42,068 nt of DNA, taken from assembly GCA_002839335.1 (NCBI GenBank), contig PGXU01000024.1:1-42068 (forward strand), given 5' to 3'. The translations under genes and the position numbers were made by a program. This stretch comes from Spirochaetae bacterium HGW-Spirochaetae-4. GTDB taxonomy: Bacteria > Spirochaetota > Spirochaetia > Sphaerochaetales > Sphaerochaetaceae. Below the pieces are notes generated by a model that saw nothing but the letters and a program-made list of their open reading frames with translations, had not been told where the DNA came from and made no database searches. Positions 17,879 through 26,745 of this stretch are shown here, piece after piece (the first letter of the stretch is position 1; the number at the start of each line of letters is the position of its first letter).

Positions 17879-18399
17879 TTTACAATCTTCTCCAACTGTT
17901 CTTCCCAAGGCTTGTCGGCATGCAATATAACCACATTGTCCCCAGATATTCCATACGTTTCCATCACATGTTTGAGCAACGGCTCGCGGACCACCGCTAT
18001 GACCGTACCGCCATATGATGCCAAAACAGCCTTGAAAGTTGCGTGCAAGGCCTTCCCTTCCAGCTCCATGGGTCCGATTTCATCGAACGTCATATAGTCG
18101 GTACTGTCATGCATTGCCATGATACGTTCATGTGCCCAAGTGAAAGTCTGGGTATCGACCCAGAAACGACCATAACGTTCCCACTCCGGATGCTCTTCCG
18201 TCGACAGCAATAATCTGAGATCACCGGTTCCCTGGTCGCTCAGCACCCAATCCTTCTTTTCCTGATTAGGTAGCGGTGCGACCTGGATAACACCTCCAAA
18301 CCGATATCCGGCCGACTCGAGTCTGGAACAAAGCGTATACAACAAGGTGGTTTTTCCACTATTGACCGGACCCGTCACCAGTATTGGGGTATGTCGCAT
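17875..18399 (-). CDS. THEP1-like nucleoside-triphosphatase
   Basis: The 174-residue P-loop protein has Walker A GPVNSGKTT (about residues 10-18) and the THEP1/NTPase_1 signature DEIGPMEL near residue 107. Related enzymes hydrolyse nucleoside triphosphates in vitro, but their cellular role is poorly known. The ATG at 18399 overlaps the TGA of the upstream ACT-domain gene by one base (TGATG), and its own stop overlaps the yhhQ start by two bases of a GTGA. This tight coupling suggests that the three products work together. A role as a nucleotide or base kinase or chaperone for the transporter is only a hypothesis. Confidence 0.82.
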   Translation of the reverse strand: MRHTPILVTGPVNSGKTTLLYTLCSRLESAGYRFGGVIQVAPLPNQEKKDWVLSDQGTGDLRLLLSTEEHPEWERYGRFWVDTQTFTWAHERIMAMHDSTDYMTFDEIGPMELEGKALHATFKAVLASYGGTVIAVVREPLLKHVMETYGISGDNVVILHADKPWEEQLEKIVK

Positions 18400-19055
18400 C
18401 AAGCACCTCCGAGAAAACTCTGTAAAACGGTAAAGGCGTCCATCGAATCATCTCTCCGAATGACGAACGTCAATTCATTCATTGTGGAGATTATCTCATT
18501 CACGTTGATTTCTTCCCAAGCAAGCTTTCTTACAGCTTCGTATACTATGCCCGGAGTAGACATGAAATCACCTGAGAATACCAAGGACAACGCGACAAGG
18601 TCGCCCATCCTATGCAATACCGACTCGCCAGCAGTCAGCGCGGTAACGGTATCCAGATATTTCTCGCTGAACGAGAGGCTGACTTCATGGCTTCCCATAG
18701 TGACATTCAAAAAATCTCCCGACGAAGGTGTCACCAAATTGTACAACTCGCCCAATTTAGCCATTATGGTGTCGCTTCGAACCAGATTGATGTCATAGAT
18801 ATTGGTCTTCATCATGATTTCATAGCGTAAATCGTACTGCTTCTGCTCCGTGTCCTTCTTTCTCAATTCCTCGGCATAGCGTCGGATTGCCATGACAATC
18901 GCAGAATTCTTCACTTCTTTTCCGTGCAATTCCTCAACGGTCGGTTGGATCGACGATGCATAATTGCTGTAGCTCAAGATACCTTGGATGAGCATTTCAT
19001 ACAAAAATGGCGTCCGATCGATAATTCGTTTTACTGATGTACTGACAGATTCCAT
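18399..19055 (-). CDS. ACT-domain protein of unknown function
   Basis: The 218-residue protein has no catalytic domain that I recognise. The N-terminal part (about 10-70, PFLYEMLIQGILSYSNYA to IVMAIRRYAEEL) looks helical, like a small winged-helix module. The C-terminal part (about 140-215) ends in an aspartokinase-type ACT pattern, GIVYEAVRKLAWEEINVNEI then ELTFVIRRDD. ACT domains usually bind amino acids or other small ligands. Similar stand-alone proteins occur in archaea, as I recall. The ATG at 19055 was chosen for GAGGTG just upstream; a GTG at 19061 is possible. It is first in an operon with the NTPase and YhhQ, so a ligand-sensing regulator of that operon is plausible but unproven. 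Confidence 0.72.
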   Translation of the reverse strand: MESVSTSVKRIIDRTPFLYEMLIQGILSYSNYASSIQPTVEELHGKEVKNSAIVMAIRRYAEELRKKDTEQKQYDLRYEIMMKTNIYDINLVRSDTIMAKLGELYNLVTPSSGDFLNVTMGSHEVSLSFSEKYLDTVTALTAGESVLHRMGDLVALSLVFSGDFMSTPGIVYEAVRKLAWEEINVNEIISTMNELTFVIRRDDSMDAFTVLQSFLGGA

Positions 19056-19080
19056 AGTCACCTCGATTGTTCCTGATTGC

Positions 19081-19130
19081 TTGTGTTATTATTATCACAA
19101 CTAACTCCTACATTCAACATAATAATAACA
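19081..19130. promoter_or_regulatory. Nested inverted repeats upstream of the ACT-domain operon
   Basis: TTGTG (19081-19085) and CACAA (19096-19100) flank an AT core. A perfect 12-base inverted pair, TGTTATTATTAT (19084-19095) and ATAATAATAACA (19119-19130), overlaps it. TAACTCC occurs twice nearby (19102-19108 and 19133-19139). The position, 26 bases upstream of the ACT-domain gene start and between two divergent genes, suggests operators. It does not match the NrdR box as I know it. The remaining intergenic bases are AT-rich. Confidence 0.5.
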
Positions 19131-19216
19131 TTTAACTCCAATTATTTACAAATAGACTTGATTGTCCAATAAGTTTCCTCCCATATCCAATTTTCCAAAA
19201 TTCTGTGGTAGATAAT

Positions 19217-19244
19217 TTGCACAATTTCAATTGTATGCTATAGT
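19217..19244 (+). promoter_or_regulatory. Promoter of nrdR
   Basis: TTGCAC (19217-19222) and TATAGT (19239-19244) are 16 bases apart, about 33 bases before the nrdR ATG; AGGAG at 19263-19267 is its ribosome binding site. Confidence 0.55.
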
Positions 19245-19276
19245 GTGATTTATCTTTTCAAAAGGAGCTATCCATC

Positions 19277-19741
19277 ATGTTATGCCCTCATTGCGGTCAT
19301 ATGGATGACAAAGTACTTGAATCGCGGCAGAACAGTAGTGGTTCCACCATTCGTCGAAGAAGGGAATGTCTGGCATGCGGATACCGTTTTACCTCCTACG
19401 AACGTATAGAAGAAAAGCCACTGATGGTCGTGAAACGTGATGGTCGCCGAGAACCGTTCGATATCAAGAAAGTCGAGCGCGGTATCCGGATAACCACCGA
19501 AAAACGCCATATCGGACAAGAGACGATCGAGCAGCTGGTACAAGACATTGAGGACGAGGTTGTGCTCAAGGCAGGAGCCAAGCGCGAGATTTCCTCAAAA
19601 AGTATTGGTGAAGTGGCCTTGAGAAAATTGTACACCATCGACACCGTTGCCTATATCAGGTTTGCTTCGGTATACAGGGCTTTCGACAATGTCGATCAGT
19701 TCGTTGAGGAAATTGAAAGCATAACCCACAAATTGAAATAG
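19277..19741 (+). CDS. nrdR: Ribonucleotide reductase regulator NrdR
   Basis: This 154-residue repressor binds NrdR boxes upstream of ribonucleotide reductase genes and senses ATP/dATP. Seen: the zinc ribbon with C3, C6, C31 and C34 (CPHCG and CLACGYRF), and the ATP-cone with VVKRDGRREPFDIKKVERGI. Length is typical of the family. It has its own promoter and converges on the dGTPase-like gene, with only 6 bases between the stops. No ribonucleotide reductase gene is in the window. Confidence 0.97.
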   Translation: MLCPHCGHMDDKVLESRQNSSGSTIRRRRECLACGYRFTSYERIEEKPLMVVKRDGRREPFDIKKVERGIRITTEKRHIGQETIEQLVQDIEDEVVLKAGAKREISSKSIGEVALRKLYTIDTVAYIRFASVYRAFDNVDQFVEEIESITHKLK

Positions 19742-19747
19742 CACAGG

Positions 19748-20911
19748 CTACTTCACGTCGAACCATTTTCCAGTAATCGATTGCTCGATCCTTTCATTCA
19801 AATGATCGGGCTTGAGTATCTCGTTCGCACAGTCCAAACAGAAGTTGTCACTCATCCCAGCGACATAATCGAAGATCAACCTGTCTATCGAGCCGTCGTG
19901 TTGCAGGTATGGCCGATGCATTTCCTTCAGATGCAATACGAATCCACCAGCCAGCATATTCTTCTCCTCCATATAGGGTTTCTCATCAAATCCATACAGG
20001 TCGAACAATCCCTGCAGGTAATCCACGATCAATGTAAGCAACCTGGAGAAATATTTGCTGTACCCTTCCAACATGGGGGACAGATAGATCGAGCGGTAGT
20101 TGAAATCCTTCATCGCCAGAACGGCTTCGAATATCGAATCAGAAAACGATATGCCCGATTCGGGACGTGAGGTGTCGATGATATCGTTTACCAGGGTATT
20201 GATGATACTGGCATTGGTTGTCCCTAACCTGTCGACAACTATCGCTGGAATCGAAGCAGGATCGATTATCGACAATCGGCAGGCATCCTCATAATCACGT
20301 CCGAGGTATGCGATCTGGTCGGAGAACCGAACCACAGCAGCTTCCCATGTCGCGGGAATCGCCTCTGCACGGCTCGTCATTGCCGAAAGGTCCTTCTCGA
20401 TGAACTGCGGCATCACCGACTGTTCGAACCGTTCCCCGTTATGGCATGCGATTCCATCACGTACCGCATATGTGAGATTCATTCCTTTGCCATGGTCCGC
20501 AAGAAAATCGACGATCCTCAACGAATTCAACTCATGTTCGAAACCGGTGAACCCCTTGCTTTTCATCATGGAAGCCAAGATCCGTTCGCCGACATGACCG
20601 AAAGGAGTATGGCCCAAGTCGTGCCCCATTCCGATTGCCCAAGCCAATTCAGTATCGAGTCCCAAGCCCCTGCAGATGGCAGAAGCAATCGATGCAACAT
20701 GCAGCACATGCTCCATTCGAGTACAAATGTGGTCATTGCTTGGAGCAAAGAATACCTGGGTCTTATGTTTCAATCTCCTGAAAGGCGAACTGTGGATAAT
20801 CGCAGTGGTATCCCGGTAGAATTCTCCGCGCACATCGGTGGTCCTGGTATGCATACGATGCTCGAGGACTTCTACCGACAATCCATTCTCGAATACTCGT
20901 TTTCTATCCAT
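19748..20911 (-). CDS. dgt: dGTP triphosphohydrolase-like HD-domain protein
   Basis: The 387-residue protein belongs to the dGTPase family, which hydrolyses dNTPs to nucleoside and triphosphate. Seen: RRLKHKTQVF, the HD metal-site motifs (MEHVLHVASIA and GHDLGHTPFGH), and HNGERFEQS. The ATG at 20911 was chosen because GAGGGG lies just upstream and homology starts there; the open frame continues further to 21091 without family similarity. Substrate range is unknown. It faces nrdR tail to tail, so two genes of dNTP pool control are neighbours, perhaps by chance. Its start lies 55 bases from the divergent membrane protein gene. Confidence 0.93.
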   Translation of the reverse strand: MDRKRVFENGLSVEVLEHRMHTRTTDVRGEFYRDTTAIIHSSPFRRLKHKTQVFFAPSNDHICTRMEHVLHVASIASAICRGLGLDTELAWAIGMGHDLGHTPFGHVGERILASMMKSKGFTGFEHELNSLRIVDFLADHGKGMNLTYAVRDGIACHNGERFEQSVMPQFIEKDLSAMTSRAEAIPATWEAAVVRFSDQIAYLGRDYEDACRLSIIDPASIPAIVVDRLGTTNASIINTLVNDIIDTSRPESGISFSDSIFEAVLAMKDFNYRSIYLSPMLEGYSKYFSRLLTLIVDYLQGLFDLYGFDEKPYMEEKNMLAGGFVLHLKEMHRPYLQHDGSIDRLIFDYVAGMSDNFCLDCANEILKPDHLNERIEQSITGKWFDVK

Positions 20912-20966
20912 TTCATCCCCTCTTGCCCAACGGCAATACTTCCCTATCGGCATCCTGCATGGTATC

Positions 20967-21464
20967 ATGTTCCATATGCTGATGCTACTGGTAGCTATTT
21001 TCACCACATTGCTCTGCTTCCTCTCCGCTGTCGCTTGCCTTCGGTTCATCGTGTCGAGGCAGGGATGGTTCTGGGTCCTTCCATTGGTCATTTCCCTGAC
21101 TTTCCTCTATATCAGTATAAATCCTCTCTATCAGATAGCTACAGGAATGGTTTCAGGCACGTATCGGGTGGAGATAAGTCCGGACCGCAATGTCCGTGAA
21201 ATCGTTCCACTCGTAATCGTACTGTTATGGTACACCATGATCATCACATTTCGGTATGCCCTGAAAATGGTTGTCCCCGATAACAAGCATCTTATCGACA
21301 CCATGAAGAATCTGAAGGAATCCGAATATATGCAACGTATAGAATTGAGGAAATTCCACAAGGCATCGCGTCGTCAAAGAAGACGTATGATCAAAATCAA
21401 GCGTGAACATGCAGGCACCCGATATCCACAAAAGTGGGTGGCATTGTTCGACGAGAACAATTGA
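20967..21464 (+). CDS. Small membrane protein of unknown function
   Basis: The 165-residue protein is not recognised. It has three hydrophobic segments (about residues 3-25, 32-50 and 75-95) and then a strongly basic, probably cytoplasmic tail rich in R and K (for example KASRRQRRRMIKIKR). No ribosome binding site is clear before the ATG at 20967; ATG at 20976 is another option. It ends 8 bases before aroK, so it may lead the aroK-aroC-helicase operon. Confidence 0.6.
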   Translation: MFHMLMLLVAIFTTLLCFLSAVACLRFIVSRQGWFWVLPLVISLTFLYISINPLYQIATGMVSGTYRVEISPDRNVREIVPLVIVLLWYTMIITFRYALKMVVPDNKHLIDTMKNLKESEYMQRIELRKFHKASRRQRRRMIKIKREHAGTRYPQKWVALFDENN

Positions 21465-21472
21465 GGAACTGC

Positions 21473-22060
21473 ATGGATATCTTGTTTTTGACAGGAATAA
21501 AGCATTCGGGAAAGAGCAATGTAGGACGGTCGGCCGTCGAATTGCTTAAAGGTACACACGAAATAGATTTCATCGATTCCGATGATCTTGTCCAAATGTT
21601 GCTGCCTTCGTCCATCGGCACACTGCGTGAATTCTACACCCTATTTGGAAAAGCCGCATTTATGGATCTTGAATTCCAAGCTATTGAAAAATTCACACGC
21701 AATTGCTCGGACAGGTTGCATGTCTTGGCTACCGGTGGAGGTGTCTGTGACAACGGACCGGTCGTAGAACTCATGAAATCAACGGGAAAAATCATATATC
21801 TTGCTGTCGACGAAACAGTCTTGTTCCACAGGATCATGCGTGGAGGACTCCCCCCTTTTCTCTCTGCCGAAAACCCCGAACTATCCTTCCACACGCTGTT
21901 TGTTGAAAGGAATGCGCGATATAGGCAGGTTGCCGATTTTATGGTATCATTGTCCGATTGCCGATCTATTCAAGAAAATGCAGAAATCCTTGCAAAAACT
22001 CTAGCGGAATTGATCGGAAGTGAGGAGCAATGTCGGGAAATACGTTCGGAACAACACTAA
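21473..22060 (+). CDS. aroK: Shikimate kinase (divergent)
   Basis: The 195-residue P-loop kinase would phosphorylate shikimate with ATP. Seen: Walker A GIKHSGKS (about residues 7-14), an IDSDD segment for shikimate and magnesium binding, and the ATGGGVC motif. The lid region reads RGGLPPFL instead of the usual RPLL pattern, so it is a divergent member. The ATG at 21473 has GAGGA five bases upstream. It overlaps aroC by 31 bases, which supports the assignment, since aroC makes the last product of the same pathway. Confidence is lower than for aroC. Confidence 0.82.
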   Translation: MDILFLTGIKHSGKSNVGRSAVELLKGTHEIDFIDSDDLVQMLLPSSIGTLREFYTLFGKAAFMDLEFQAIEKFTRNCSDRLHVLATGGGVCDNGPVVELMKSTGKIIYLAVDETVLFHRIMRGGLPPFLSAENPELSFHTLFVERNARYRQVADFMVSLSDCRSIQENAEILAKTLAELIGSEEQCREIRSEQH

Positions 22061-23079
22061 GGATCACCACTTTCGGCGAATCTCATGGAGATGCGCTCGG
22101 TGTGGTAATCGATGGTCTCGAAAGTGGCTTTTCAATAGATATGGATCATCTTTTCCGCCAAATGCAGCGGCGCCGACCTGGGGGAAACCCTTTGGGAACC
22201 AAGCGTCAGGAACCGGATGCGATCGAGATAGTATCGGGAATCTTTCAAGGCAAGACCACCGGTACCCCTATCGCGATCATAATCCGAAACACCAACCAGC
22301 GCTCGGGAGATTACGACGATATCTCCAAATTGTACCGGCCTGGACATGCCGACCATACCTGGCAACAGAAATTCGGTATCAGGGATTGGCGAGGCGGTGG
22401 TCGCTCCAGCGGCCGGGAGACTGCGGCACGATTGGCGGCAGGAGCTATCGCGATGCAAGTCCTTTCACAGAAAGGCATCGATATCCAAGCATACGCGATA
22501 CAGATCGGTACCGTCGTCGCTGAGGCGAGGGACTACTCCATAATCGGCACAAACCGTGTAAGTGCGCCCGATGCCGCCGCTGCAATCCAGATGGAAGAGC
22601 TTATAGAGAAGGTCCGTGAAGACAACGATAGTGTCGGTGGTATCATCGAATGTAGGATAACCGGGTTGCCGGCAGGATTGGGAGAACCGGTATTCGATAA
22701 GGTAGAGGCACTTCTTGGTCATGCGATACTTTCCATCGGGGCTACAAAGGGTATTGAATTCGGCGATGGATTCTCAGTCGCTTCCCGTCTGGGCTCAGAG
22801 AACAACGACCAGATGGATTCCAATGGATTTCTCTCCAATCATGCGGGTGGTATGAATGGAGGAATTACCAATGGAGACACCTTGCTTTTCCGAACAGCTG
22901 TCAAACCGACAGCATCGATCGGCAGACCACAAAAGACCATCGATATTGGAGGAAACGAGCAGACGATCGTCGTTGAAGGACGTCATGATCCCTGCATCTG
23001 TGTCCGCATAATTCCTGTGGTAGAAGCTATGGCCGCAATTACCCTGTTGTCCTTATGGTATGAACAATATGGACGATAA
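22030..23079 (+). CDS. aroC: Chorismate synthase
   Basis: This 349-residue enzyme converts 5-enolpyruvylshikimate 3-phosphate to chorismate with reduced FMN. Seen: the start GNTFGTTLRITTFGESHG, QRRRPGGNPLGTKRQEPD, RPGHADHTW, and the central GGGRSSGRETAARLAAGAIA. It begins inside aroK with AGGAG upstream, and ends overlapping the XPB helicase gene by 20 bases. The shikimate pathway supplies aromatic amino acids; the AroD and AroE functions are fused in a gene at 26725-28182. Confidence 0.97.
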   Translation: MSGNTFGTTLRITTFGESHGDALGVVIDGLESGFSIDMDHLFRQMQRRRPGGNPLGTKRQEPDAIEIVSGIFQGKTTGTPIAIIIRNTNQRSGDYDDISKLYRPGHADHTWQQKFGIRDWRGGGRSSGRETAARLAAGAIAMQVLSQKGIDIQAYAIQIGTVVAEARDYSIIGTNRVSAPDAAAAIQMEELIEKVREDNDSVGGIIECRITGLPAGLGEPVFDKVEALLGHAILSIGATKGIEFGDGFSVASRLGSENNDQMDSNGFLSNHAGGMNGGITNGDTLLFRTAVKPTASIGRPQKTIDIGGNEQTIVVEGRHDPCICVRIIPVVEAMAAITLLSLWYEQYGR

Positions 23080-24727
23080 GCCCCTCATTATCCAAAGCGA
23101 TCTCAGTATGATGCTGGACGTCCATTCCCCTGCGGCGGAAGAAGCCCGCAATGACCTTATAGCGTTTGCCGAACTGGTCAAATCCCCCGAACATGTGCAT
23201 ACCTACGCGATTTCGGCTATCAGCCTGTGGAATGCGGCTTCTGCCGGAATCAGTGTCGAGGAAGTGCTGGGTCGGTTGGAGAAATGGTCGCGGTATGCAT
23301 TGCCGGAACAGGTGGTGTTCCATATACGGGATATCGGTGGCCGTTTCGGTTGTATCCAGCTTTTACCCTATCCAGAAAATGAGGAAGTCTATCTGTTGAA
23401 GATTTTCCATGAACGGTTTGTACGGGAAATCATGGCTCGGAAGCAAATTTCCGCAATGTTGACACCAGTTCAAGACGGGTTTCTCATACCGCGATACCAA
23501 CGGGGCGAATTGAAATTGCAATTGATAAAGCTGAAGTTTCCTGTCGACGATCGGATTCCCTTGGAGCACGGGGAACCGGTTCCTGTAGCATTCCGCAGCA
23601 CTTCATCCCGAGGCGTAGAATTCGTGTTGCGGGATTACCAGAAGTTTGCGGCGGATTCGGTTCTCGGAAACGGTGGACCCGGTACCGGCTACGGAACCAT
23701 AGTCCTTCCTTGTGGATCCGGCAAGACTATCGTGGGTATGGAAATCCTTACCCGTCTTTCAACACGGACGTTGATTCTCACCACCAATGTTGCCGCTGTA
23801 CACCAATGGATTGCGGAAATCTCGGACAAACTGGATATCGATCCCTCTCAAATTGGAGAATACTCCGGAGTACGCAAAGAGATCAGACCCATTACTGTCT
23901 GCACGTACCAAGTCCTGACTTGGCGCCCTGACAAGGATGCGGACTTCCCCCATATGCGCGTGCTCAAGGAAGGGAATTGGGGCCTTATCATCTATGATGA
24001 AGTACACATGTTGCCTGCTCCCGTTTTCAAGATTACCGCCGAACTCCAAGCGGTCCACCGGGTAGGACTTACCGCCACACTCATTCGCGAAGACCATAGG
24101 GAAGATGAAGTCTTCTCCCTGGTCGGACCGAAACGCTACGATGTCCCGTGGAGCGAATTGGAAAGCCAAGGATGGATAGCGGAAGCGGAGTGTACAGAAA
24201 TACGTGTGCCATTGCCCAGGAATTTGGAAATTAAATATGCAATTGGCAGCAAACGGGAGAAATACCGTATTGCGAGTGAAAATCCTGAGAAGATGCAAAT
24301 CGTAAAGGATCTTATCGACAACCATCCTGAGGATTTCATTCTCGTCATTGGACAATATCTGGATCAATTGAAGATCATATCCAAGGAATTGGGAGCACCG
24401 CTTATCACGGGTGCGACGGGAAATGCCCGTCGTGACGAACTTTACCGGCTTTTCAGGGAAGGCAAGGAACGGATACTGGTTGTTTCGAAGGTTGCGAACT
24501 TCGCAATCGATCTTCCTGATGCTTCTGTCGCGATCCAGGTGTCGGGCACCTTCGGGTCCAGGCAGGAGGAAGCCCAAAGGCTCGGTCGTATCCTTCGGCC
24601 CAAAAAGCAGAGCTCACATTTCTATTCGTTGGTTACACGTTATTCTTCCGAAGAGGAGTTCAGTGCAAATCGTCAAAAATTCTTGACCGAACAAGGATAC
24701 AATTATCATGTGGAGGTTTGGGAATGA
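23060..24727 (+). CDS. XPB/Rad25-type DNA helicase
   Basis: The 555-residue protein is a superfamily 2 helicase of the XPB family. Residues about 8-110 form a helicase-associated module (PLIIQSDLSMML, then HTYAISAISLWNAASAGISVEE). The motor has Walker A CGSGKT near 218-223, DEVH at 313-316, GLTATLIRED, and a C-terminal RecA fold with QEEAQRLGRILRPK. In eukaryotes XPB opens DNA for repair and transcription; bacterial members unwind DNA in vitro, but their role is unclear. ATG 23060 or 23069 could be the start. It overlaps the next gene by ATGA, which indicates a functional pair. Confidence 0.93.
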   Translation: MNNMDDKPLIIQSDLSMMLDVHSPAAEEARNDLIAFAELVKSPEHVHTYAISAISLWNAASAGISVEEVLGRLEKWSRYALPEQVVFHIRDIGGRFGCIQLLPYPENEEVYLLKIFHERFVREIMARKQISAMLTPVQDGFLIPRYQRGELKLQLIKLKFPVDDRIPLEHGEPVPVAFRSTSSRGVEFVLRDYQKFAADSVLGNGGPGTGYGTIVLPCGSGKTIVGMEILTRLSTRTLILTTNVAAVHQWIAEISDKLDIDPSQIGEYSGVRKEIRPITVCTYQVLTWRPDKDADFPHMRVLKEGNWGLIIYDEVHMLPAPVFKITAELQAVHRVGLTATLIREDHREDEVFSLVGPKRYDVPWSELESQGWIAEAECTEIRVPLPRNLEIKYAIGSKREKYRIASENPEKMQIVKDLIDNHPEDFILVIGQYLDQLKIISKELGAPLITGATGNARRDELYRLFREGKERILVVSKVANFAIDLPDASVAIQVSGTFGSRQEEAQRLGRILRPKKQSSHFYSLVTRYSSEEEFSANRQKFLTEQGYNYHVEVWE

Positions 24728-26745
24728 AAGACACGCGCTCGCAAGTGCATATATGGGAACGTTCGTTGGCGATCTTGCCCGATACGATATTCCTGGATAT
24801 CGTCAGGAATTTTATCGGCAAGGTTCCTACACCTTTCCACAAGCCGTTGCTCACCAAGAAGTTGACCACACTATTCTCAACCGACGAATTCCTTGCCCGT
24901 GTCGAAGCAAGCCTTTCTCCCACCGACAAACAGTTGTTGAGCGGTGCCTACGTATTGGGTTCGCCTACCCAAGACGAACTGTGTTCCATTTTCAGCGACT
25001 CGATATCATACGCGACCTTGCAGCAAAGCGTGGTGAACCTTGAGGAACGCCTGTTGCTTGTCCCAAACCCCGATACGTTCGAACATACCGCAGGGTTGAT
25101 GATCAATCCTCTTGTGGTCGACAGGCTTCTTGCCTCCTCCTTGGCTCTGGAAGATATTTTTGCGCCTGCTTCGGATGCGGACACTCCGTACTACCGGTTC
25201 CTCGGAGGTGATCCCCGCATTGTACGGGCTTTGCTCAGCCTCCATATCCATACGACCCTCGGAACACGGGAAAAGAGTGAGAAGGTGCTTGCCACCAAAT
25301 ACATCCAGAGTGTATTCGGTCAGGACGATGCCCCATTCATCGAACGGATATTATTGTACAACCGTATGCTTTTTGGAGAAAAAATACTTATCGAGCAAGG
25401 CCGTTCAACCCGTATCGATATCAATCGGGCACAAGCTTTGTTATCAAAGGATCCTGGGGAATTGCAGTTGTTCTTGTTCCAGACCGCACTTGCCTCAATC
25501 CAACCCCAGGCACCCAAAATTGCGAAGGATGTCCCCTTTCGCGCATTCTTCATCATCTTGTCGACATTACTCGATACTATTCCGATTTACCATACCAGAG
25601 GCCTGAGAACGGCGTGTCTGATGGCTTCCTATAGGAGCAGGCTTCCGATCGCAAATATGGATGAATTCATTGCCCTCCTTTTTACCGTCGGTCTAACTTC
25701 AGTACAGAAACCTAAAAAGGAACTGTTGGATCAACCCCACTTGCAACCTGCTATCGATAGCGACCTTACCATTTCATTCACCGAAGGTGTCCCGGTTGTC
25801 GACGGCAAGGATTTGTTGCATTGTCTTGCGTTCGTACGAAAAGTGGATGTCGTCACTTCTTATGAGGTCAATAAAGCCACTATCATGAGGGCTTTTGATC
25901 TTGGTCTCACTGTCGAGGAAATCCTCCGGTATCTGGAAGGTCTTACCCAATCGATTCCACAAGGACTTCAAAACCTTATCGGACACTGGAAAGAAGAATT
26001 CTCATCGATTGTCATCTATGACGGAATTCTGGTGAAAGCGAATGAACGTCTGAGCCGGATCATCGAGGCGCTTCCCACATTGCAACCGTTTTTAATTTCT
26101 CGTATTGCCGATGGCATGTACTTGTTTTCCCGAAACTCGGAAGCGCAATGGCGTGAAATCCTATCATCTACGGGAATCGGACTATTACCAAGAAGCATCA
26201 CCGAAGTGGCACACCATACGTCGACTTCCATCGAATCGTCGATTGGACAGTCAGATATGGAGACTCTTCGTCCCATACAGGAACCGATTCGGATATTGGC
26301 TGTCCGACAGCCCGAGCCTACCGAACCTACTGCGTTGGATTTCCAAAAGGATTTGAGGAAAGCTATCCTTGCCAAAGCATCGAACAAAGGGGAACAGGAG
26401 GAAATGCTGGCCAGATTGGAACGCAAGTTGATCCTAGTCCCCTCACAAATCAGTGCGGTCCAAGGTCGGACCCAGACAATGCAAGCGAGCGGTTTCGATT
26501 TCCAAGGTAAAATCAATTTATGCAAGGCGGCAGTCAATTCCACTGTCGAGCTGCTGGAACTGCACATATTGGACCATGACGGCAACTCCCAGATACTGCT
26601 TACCGAAGCAAAGGAATTGATCAACTCGACAAAAGATGCATCCATACGCGTGCTGGTACTTCCCGACGGCGAGGAAAAAGTCCTCCCAATTGAAAAGATA
26701 TTCAAGGTCAGAAAGCTACGTCGTTCAATCTTCTTTCAAATGTAA
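24724..26745 (+). CDS. XPB-partner protein with Helicase_C_3-like module
   Basis: The 673-residue protein is coupled to the XPB helicase by an ATGA overlap, with GGAGG at 24712-24716 as ribosome binding site. No nuclease, ATPase or zinc motif is visible. Residues about 340-470 resemble the XPB/Ssl2 helicase-associated module: PAIDSDLTISF, TSYEVNKATIMRAFDLGLTVEEILRYL and SRNSEAQWREIL. The rest is helical and unassigned. The final ~100 residues could hold a beta-rich fold (ILDHDGNSQILLTEAKEL). A similar gene pair, XPB plus a helicase-associated protein, exists in mycobacteria and treponemes as I recall. Role: probably partner or regulator of the helicase. The last 21 bases overlap the 3' end of aroDE on the other strand. 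Confidence 0.78.
   Translation: MKDTRSQVHIWERSLAILPDTIFLDIVRNFIGKVPTPFHKPLLTKKLTTLFSTDEFLARVEASLSPTDKQLLSGAYVLGSPTQDELCSIFSDSISYATLQQSVVNLEERLLLVPNPDTFEHTAGLMINPLVVDRLLASSLALEDIFAPASDADTPYYRFLGGDPRIVRALLSLHIHTTLGTREKSEKVLATKYIQSVFGQDDAPFIERILLYNRMLFGEKILIEQGRSTRIDINRAQALLSKDPGELQLFLFQTALASIQPQAPKIAKDVPFRAFFIILSTLLDTIPIYHTRGLRTACLMASYRSRLPIANMDEFIALLFTVGLTSVQKPKKELLDQPHLQPAIDSDLTISFTEGVPVVDGKDLLHCLAFVRKVDVVTSYEVNKATIMRAFDLGLTVEEILRYLEGLTQSIPQGLQNLIGHWKEEFSSIVIYDGILVKANERLSRIIEALPTLQPFLISRIADGMYLFSRNSEAQWREILSSTGIGLLPRSITEVAHHTSTSIESSIGQSDMETLRPIQEPIRILAVRQPEPTEPTALDFQKDLRKAILAKASNKGEQEEMLARLERKLILVPSQISAVQGRTQTMQASGFDFQGKINLCKAAVNSTVELLELHILDHDGNSQILLTEAKELINSTKDASIRVLVLPDGEEKVLPIEKIFKVRKLRRSIFFQM

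Noticed and set aside
19081..19100. NrdR box
   Set aside because: The TTGTG-N10-CACAA element does not match the 16-base NrdR box pattern I know, and the ribonucleotide reductase genes are not here.
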